Assembly (NCBI GenBank): GCA_002491165.1
Contig: DKVK01000037.1
Location: 1-46,069, forward strand
Length of the DNA stretch: 46,069 nt
Direction: 5' to 3'
From: Porphyromonadaceae bacterium UBA7180
Lineage (GTDB): Bacteria; Bacteroidota; Bacteroidia; Bacteroidales; Muribaculaceae
Both the position numbers and the translations under genes were made by a program. The notes beneath the pieces were generated by a model, which saw only the letters and a program-made list of their open reading frames with translations, did no database searches and was not told where the DNA came from. Each line of letters begins with the position of its first letter. The first letter of the stretch is position 1. Below, in pieces: positions 43,078 through 46,069 of the stretch.

Positions 43078-43494
43078 GAGGTGTCGTGTCAGGGAGCGGT
43101 GGAGGTATGGGGCCATCGGGGTGCCGAGTGAGGCTATGTCGTCCAATAGCTGCGGGGCGCATGGGAGGCGTTTGAGCAGGCGGAAGGCGAGCATGTCGGC
43201 CTCTTCGGCGTTGCGTACTTCGGAGGCGAGGCGCAGGGCGTGCTCCCGTGTTACTTCTTGAGGCGGGAAGAGGTATGTGGCCAATATCCGCGATTCGCGC
43301 ACCCCGGTGTCGTCCCAGAGGCGCTGCGCCAGCTCAAGCGAGGGGGTCTGCTGCCGCGCTATGTCGGCTATCTGCGGTATCATCAGCCCGAAAACCACCG
43401 CGCAAGGGTGGCCGGCGCCCTTGAGGGTATCGGCCAGCGCACCGTTGCGGTAAGTGAAGAAGAGCTGTTTTATCTCTCTGAGGGTTTCCTCCAT
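43072..43494 (-). CDS. Short DNA-alkylation-repair-like HEAT protein
   Basis: A 140-residue helical protein. The pattern IKQLFFTYRNGALADTLKGAG...FGLMIPQIADIARQ, then ELAQRLWDDTGVRESRILATYLFPPQEV, matches the small Bacteroidota group related to AlkD-type HEAT-repeat DNA glycosylases. That group has WxxxxxRExRxLA at the same place. AlkD itself is about 230 residues, so this is a reduced form and may not be catalytic. It starts 10 bp after the DPP III gene and is therefore co-transcribed. The family call rests on motif memory only. Confidence 0.7.
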   Translation of the reverse strand: MEETLREIKQLFFTYRNGALADTLKGAGHPCAVVFGLMIPQIADIARQQTPSLELAQRLWDDTGVRESRILATYLFPPQEVTREHALRLASEVRNAEEADMLAFRLLKRLPCAPQLLDDIASLGTPMAPYLHRSLTRHLS

Positions 43495-43504
43495 GGGGCC
43501 GGGA

Positions 43505-45526
43505 TTATTTCAGCGTTGAGAACTCGCGGCCGAGGCGGAGCATCTGGTCGGTGTAACCTTCCGAGTAGTCGATGGTTATGTCGCGGATGTTGCCGTTGTC
43601 GTCGTAAACCACATTGTAAACGGGGTTGACGAAACCGCGGTATGGCGGAATGTCGAGGGTGCTGTAACGTTTCAGGACCTCTTTGTGGAGTTTGGGGTCC
43701 ACCTTTACGGCATACTTGTTTACCAGGGCGTTGCCGGCGGCGTAGTCGCCTTCGCTCTTGATGCGCTGTATCTCGGCCAGGAGGTCGGCTATGAGTCCGC
43801 GCATCTTCTTGTAGTCGTTGATTTTGACGTAGGTCTTGCCGTTCTTCTTGACGAGCTCTACCACCTTGTCTTTCTTACCCTTTTCGAGGATGTAGCGGGC
43901 TATTAGCTGGCGGTTGCGCATGTGGGCTTCCTCCACGTCCTTGCCCGGCTCTATGCGGTTCAGCTGTGTCATGAGGCCGTTCATCATGTATTTGTAGTAC
44001 TCCGCCTTGTAGGCCTCGGGATTGTCGATGATACCGAGTTCCACGAGTTTCGGGTCGGCCAGGTAGTAGAGGGCGAAGAGGTCGGCGCGGGCTTCCTCGA
44101 GTGTGGAGCCGTGTTCCTTGAGGGCGTCGGGGTCAACTCCGGGCATGAGCTGGCCGGAGGCGTGTCCGAGGCACTCGTGGAGGTCGGTGTGGAGCATGTC
44201 GGTGATGTAGAGGTAATCCTCGAGGAGCTTACGTGTGGGAGCGTCGATGACGAACTCCTCGTTGAAGCCGTTGCCGTGAGAAGCCATGTCGTAGGCCTCG
44301 GTGATGTTCTCGATGGTGACCGACTTGGAACCGTGCTGCGCGCGAATCCAGTTGGCGTTGGGGAGGTTGATGCCGATGGCGGTTGCGGGATAAGCGTCGC
44401 CGCCGAGCATGGCTGCCGTGATGGCCTTGGCGGATACGCCCTTGACGTGCGGTTTACGGAACTTGGGGTTCACCGGCGAGTGGTCTTCGAACCACTGTGC
44501 GTTGTCGGAGATGGTCTTGGTGCGCTTGGAGCTTTCCTGATTCTTGAAGTTGACGTATGACTCCCACTGTGCGGTCATGCCGAGGGGGTCGCCGTAGCTC
44601 TCTATGAAGCCGTTCACGAAGTCCACGTCGCTGTGTGTGTCTTCGGCCCAGAGGATGGAGTATTCGTCGAAGAGGCGCAGGTCGCCTGTGATATAGTAGT
44701 CGATGAGCTTGGTGATGTAAGCCTTCTGGGCGTCGTTCTCGGCCACCTGTTTGGCCTTGTCGAGCCAGTAGATGACCTTGGCGATGGCGGGGCCGTAGAG
44801 GCCGTCGAGGTGATAGACTTCCTCGGCCACCTTGCCATCTTTCTTCACCACCTTGGCGTTAAGGCCATAGGAGACGGGTGTGGGGTCGTCGGGGTCTTTG
44901 ATTTTGTTGTAGTAGTCTTCCACTTCCTTCTGCGTTACGCCGTCGTAGAGGTTGAAGGCCGAGGTGGCTACCACGTCCTGCGTGCCGTCCTGGTTCACGC
45001 CCTTGGGGAGAACCGTGGGGTCGAAGATTACGGGCACGAGTGTGTCGAGCATCTGCTGGAGCGTCTGTCCGCCCTTCAGTGGGAGCTTGTCGGCGGGAAG
45101 GGCTTTCACCTGTTCGGTGAAGAATGCCTGCGAGAACTCGGGGGTGAACTTGTCGGTGGAGTAGTGGTGGTAGATGCCGTTGCCGAACCACACCTGCTTC
45201 AGGTATTTCTCGAAGGCCTTGAAGTCCTTGGAGTTGCGGTCGCCGTTGTAGGAGGTGTAGATGTTTTCGAGCAGGTGTCGCAGCTGGAGGTTATACTTTC
45301 CGTGCTGGTCCCAGATGATGTCGCGTCCGGCCTGCGCCGCCTGCGTCAGATAGTAGATCATGGTCTTCTGCTGCAGGCTGAGGTCGTTGAAGCCGGGCAC
45401 TTCGTAGCGGAGCACTTCTATGTCGGCGAAGCGGTCCACGTGGTAGTCGAAGTTCTTGTTTTCTGCGGCGTGGAGATTCAGTGCTATCACGGAGCTGAGA
45501 ATCATGGCCGGGATTGTCTTTTTCAT
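43505..45526 (-). CDS. Dipeptidyl peptidase III (M49) family zinc peptidase, secreted
   Basis: A 673-residue metallopeptidase expected to remove N-terminal dipeptides. The signal peptide KKTIPAMILSSVIALNLHA puts it in the periplasm or outside, whereas eukaryotic DPP III is cytosolic. The zinc motif is HECLGH at 450-455 (His450, Glu451, His455). The third ligand lies in the downstream motif EEARAD (Glu478), the M49 arrangement with a six-residue HExxGH. It is closely preceded by the methyltransferase gene (33 bp) and followed by the HEAT-like gene. Confidence 0.94.
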   Translation of the reverse strand: MKKTIPAMILSSVIALNLHAAENKNFDYHVDRFADIEVLRYEVPGFNDLSLQQKTMIYYLTQAAQAGRDIIWDQHGKYNLQLRHLLENIYTSYNGDRNSKDFKAFEKYLKQVWFGNGIYHHYSTDKFTPEFSQAFFTEQVKALPADKLPLKGGQTLQQMLDTLVPVIFDPTVLPKGVNQDGTQDVVATSAFNLYDGVTQKEVEDYYNKIKDPDDPTPVSYGLNAKVVKKDGKVAEEVYHLDGLYGPAIAKVIYWLDKAKQVAENDAQKAYITKLIDYYITGDLRLFDEYSILWAEDTHSDVDFVNGFIESYGDPLGMTAQWESYVNFKNQESSKRTKTISDNAQWFEDHSPVNPKFRKPHVKGVSAKAITAAMLGGDAYPATAIGINLPNANWIRAQHGSKSVTIENITEAYDMASHGNGFNEEFVIDAPTRKLLEDYLYITDMLHTDLHECLGHASGQLMPGVDPDALKEHGSTLEEARADLFALYYLADPKLVELGIIDNPEAYKAEYYKYMMNGLMTQLNRIEPGKDVEEAHMRNRQLIARYILEKGKKDKVVELVKKNGKTYVKINDYKKMRGLIADLLAEIQRIKSEGDYAAGNALVNKYAVKVDPKLHKEVLKRYSTLDIPPYRGFVNPVYNVVYDDNGNIRDITIDYSEGYTDQMLRLGREFSTLK

Positions 45527-45559
45527 GATGTATTTAAGTTTAATTGATACTCGTTGTTA

Positions 45560-46069
45560 TTATTCCACATAGAGGACGAGTCCTTTGAGGTATTCCCCTT
45601 CGGGATGGCAGATGTCTATCGGATGGTCGGCGGGTTGCGTGAGCTGGTGGAGGATGCGTACGCGGCGTCCGGCCTGTACTGCGGCGCTGAAGACGGCGAG
45701 GCGGAATTGTTCGCGGCTAACGACCTGCGAGCAGGAGAAGGTGAAGAGCACGCCGCCGGGACGTATCTTCTCGAAGGCCTTGGCGTTGAGCTTGCGGTAG
45801 CCCCGCAGACCCTGTTGCAGCGCCTTGAGGCGCTTGGCGAAGGCCGGAGGGTCGAGCACTATCAGGTCGTAGGCACCCTTTTCCATGGCGTCGAGGTACT
45901 TGAATGCGTCCTCGGCGAAGGTGCGGTGGCGCGGGTCGTCGCCGAAGTTGAGGGCAATGTTTGCGTCGGTGAGTGCGGCCGCCTTGGAGGACGAGTCCAC
46001 CGAGTCGACGCGCTTGGCGCCGCCGCGCATGGCGTAGACGCTGAAGCCGCCGGTGTAGCAGAACATGTT
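45560..46069 (-). CDS. Class I SAM-dependent 23S rRNA methyltransferase (RlmI type), 5'-truncated
   Basis: The last 170 codons of a methyltransferase whose start lies past the window end. The frame is open to 46069 and reads NMFCYTGGFSVYAMRGGAKRV (SAM motif I). Then come VDSSSKAAALTDANIALN, the motif IV LIVLDPPAFAKR and FTFSCSQVVSREQF with the catalytic Cys of m5C enzymes. The end PADHPIDICHPEGEYLKGLVLYV is typical of the RlmI/YccW group, which methylates C1962 of 23S rRNA. The N-terminal PUA domain is outside the window. Confidence 0.93.
   Translation of the reverse strand, partial: NMFCYTGGFSVYAMRGGAKRVDSVDSSSKAAALTDANIALNFGDDPRHRTFAEDAFKYLDAMEKGAYDLIVLDPPAFAKRLKALQQGLRGYRKLNAKAFEKIRPGGVLFTFSCSQVVSREQFRLAVFSAAVQAGRRVRILHQLTQPADHPIDICHPEGEYLKGLVLYVE

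Overview
The window looks like chromosomal DNA of a Bacteroidales bacterium. The evidence is a SusC/SusD pair, a one-protein hybrid two-component regulator, DUF4960 levan-binding-type proteins, TolC/MFP/RND efflux genes in Bacteroidota order, an M49 dipeptidyl peptidase, and promoters of the Bacteroidota type (-7 TAnnTTTG, sometimes with a -33 TTTG). The GC-rich coding sequence and the many secreted proteins with a short C-terminal beta tail would fit a Muribaculaceae-like gut member; that family placement is inference.

Layout. 1-4833 (minus): tolC-MFP-RND multidrug efflux operon, with the RND gene cut by the window start. 5136-9734 (minus): a 1532-residue secreted multidomain adhesin-like protein. 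10079-15200 (minus): closely spaced genes for acyl-CoA synthetase, release factor 2, two GYF-domain membrane proteins and a small secreted protein. 15372-17359 (minus): cysteine desulfidase-family protein and thymidine kinase. 17532-19304 (plus): an orphan membrane protein, TsaE and BirA. 19316-20599 (minus): AI-2E family permease.

20888-37539 is a complete fructan (levan/inulin type) utilisation locus. The minus-strand operon is susC, susD, DUF4960 lipoprotein, second DUF4960 protein and LamG-GH32. Next come the sensor-regulator (minus) and a divergent plus-strand operon of GH32 exo-fructosidase, FucP-type permease and PfkB fructokinase. The gene content matches the known Bacteroides thetaiotaomicron levan locus. 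Expected flow: capture and cleavage at the surface, SusCD import, periplasmic release of fructose, sensing of fructose by the regulator's periplasmic domain, permease uptake and phosphorylation. The two structural promoters share the same spacing: an 8-bp motif, 13 bp, the motif again, 30 bp, then the -7 element. This is a good candidate operator for the regulator.

37840-39756 (minus) encodes a secreted WG-repeat protein fused to a caspase-like (C14) protease with an intact His/Cys dyad. Upstream of it is a 0.7-kb non-coding region with about a dozen GTTGACC/GGTCAAC words in both orientations. 40501-42819 (minus) is a BspA-like leucine-rich repeat secreted protein. 43072-46069 (minus) holds a short DNA-alkylation-repair-like HEAT protein, dipeptidyl peptidase III and the start-truncated end of an RlmI-type rRNA methyltransferase.

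No tRNA, rRNA, CRISPR array, transposase or phage gene was recognised. The points most worth a second look are the shared operator geometry, the WG-caspase with its repeat cluster, the Asp-to-Glu change at the expected GH32 nucleophile, and the C-terminal tail that seems to replace a lipobox on fructan-locus surface proteins.
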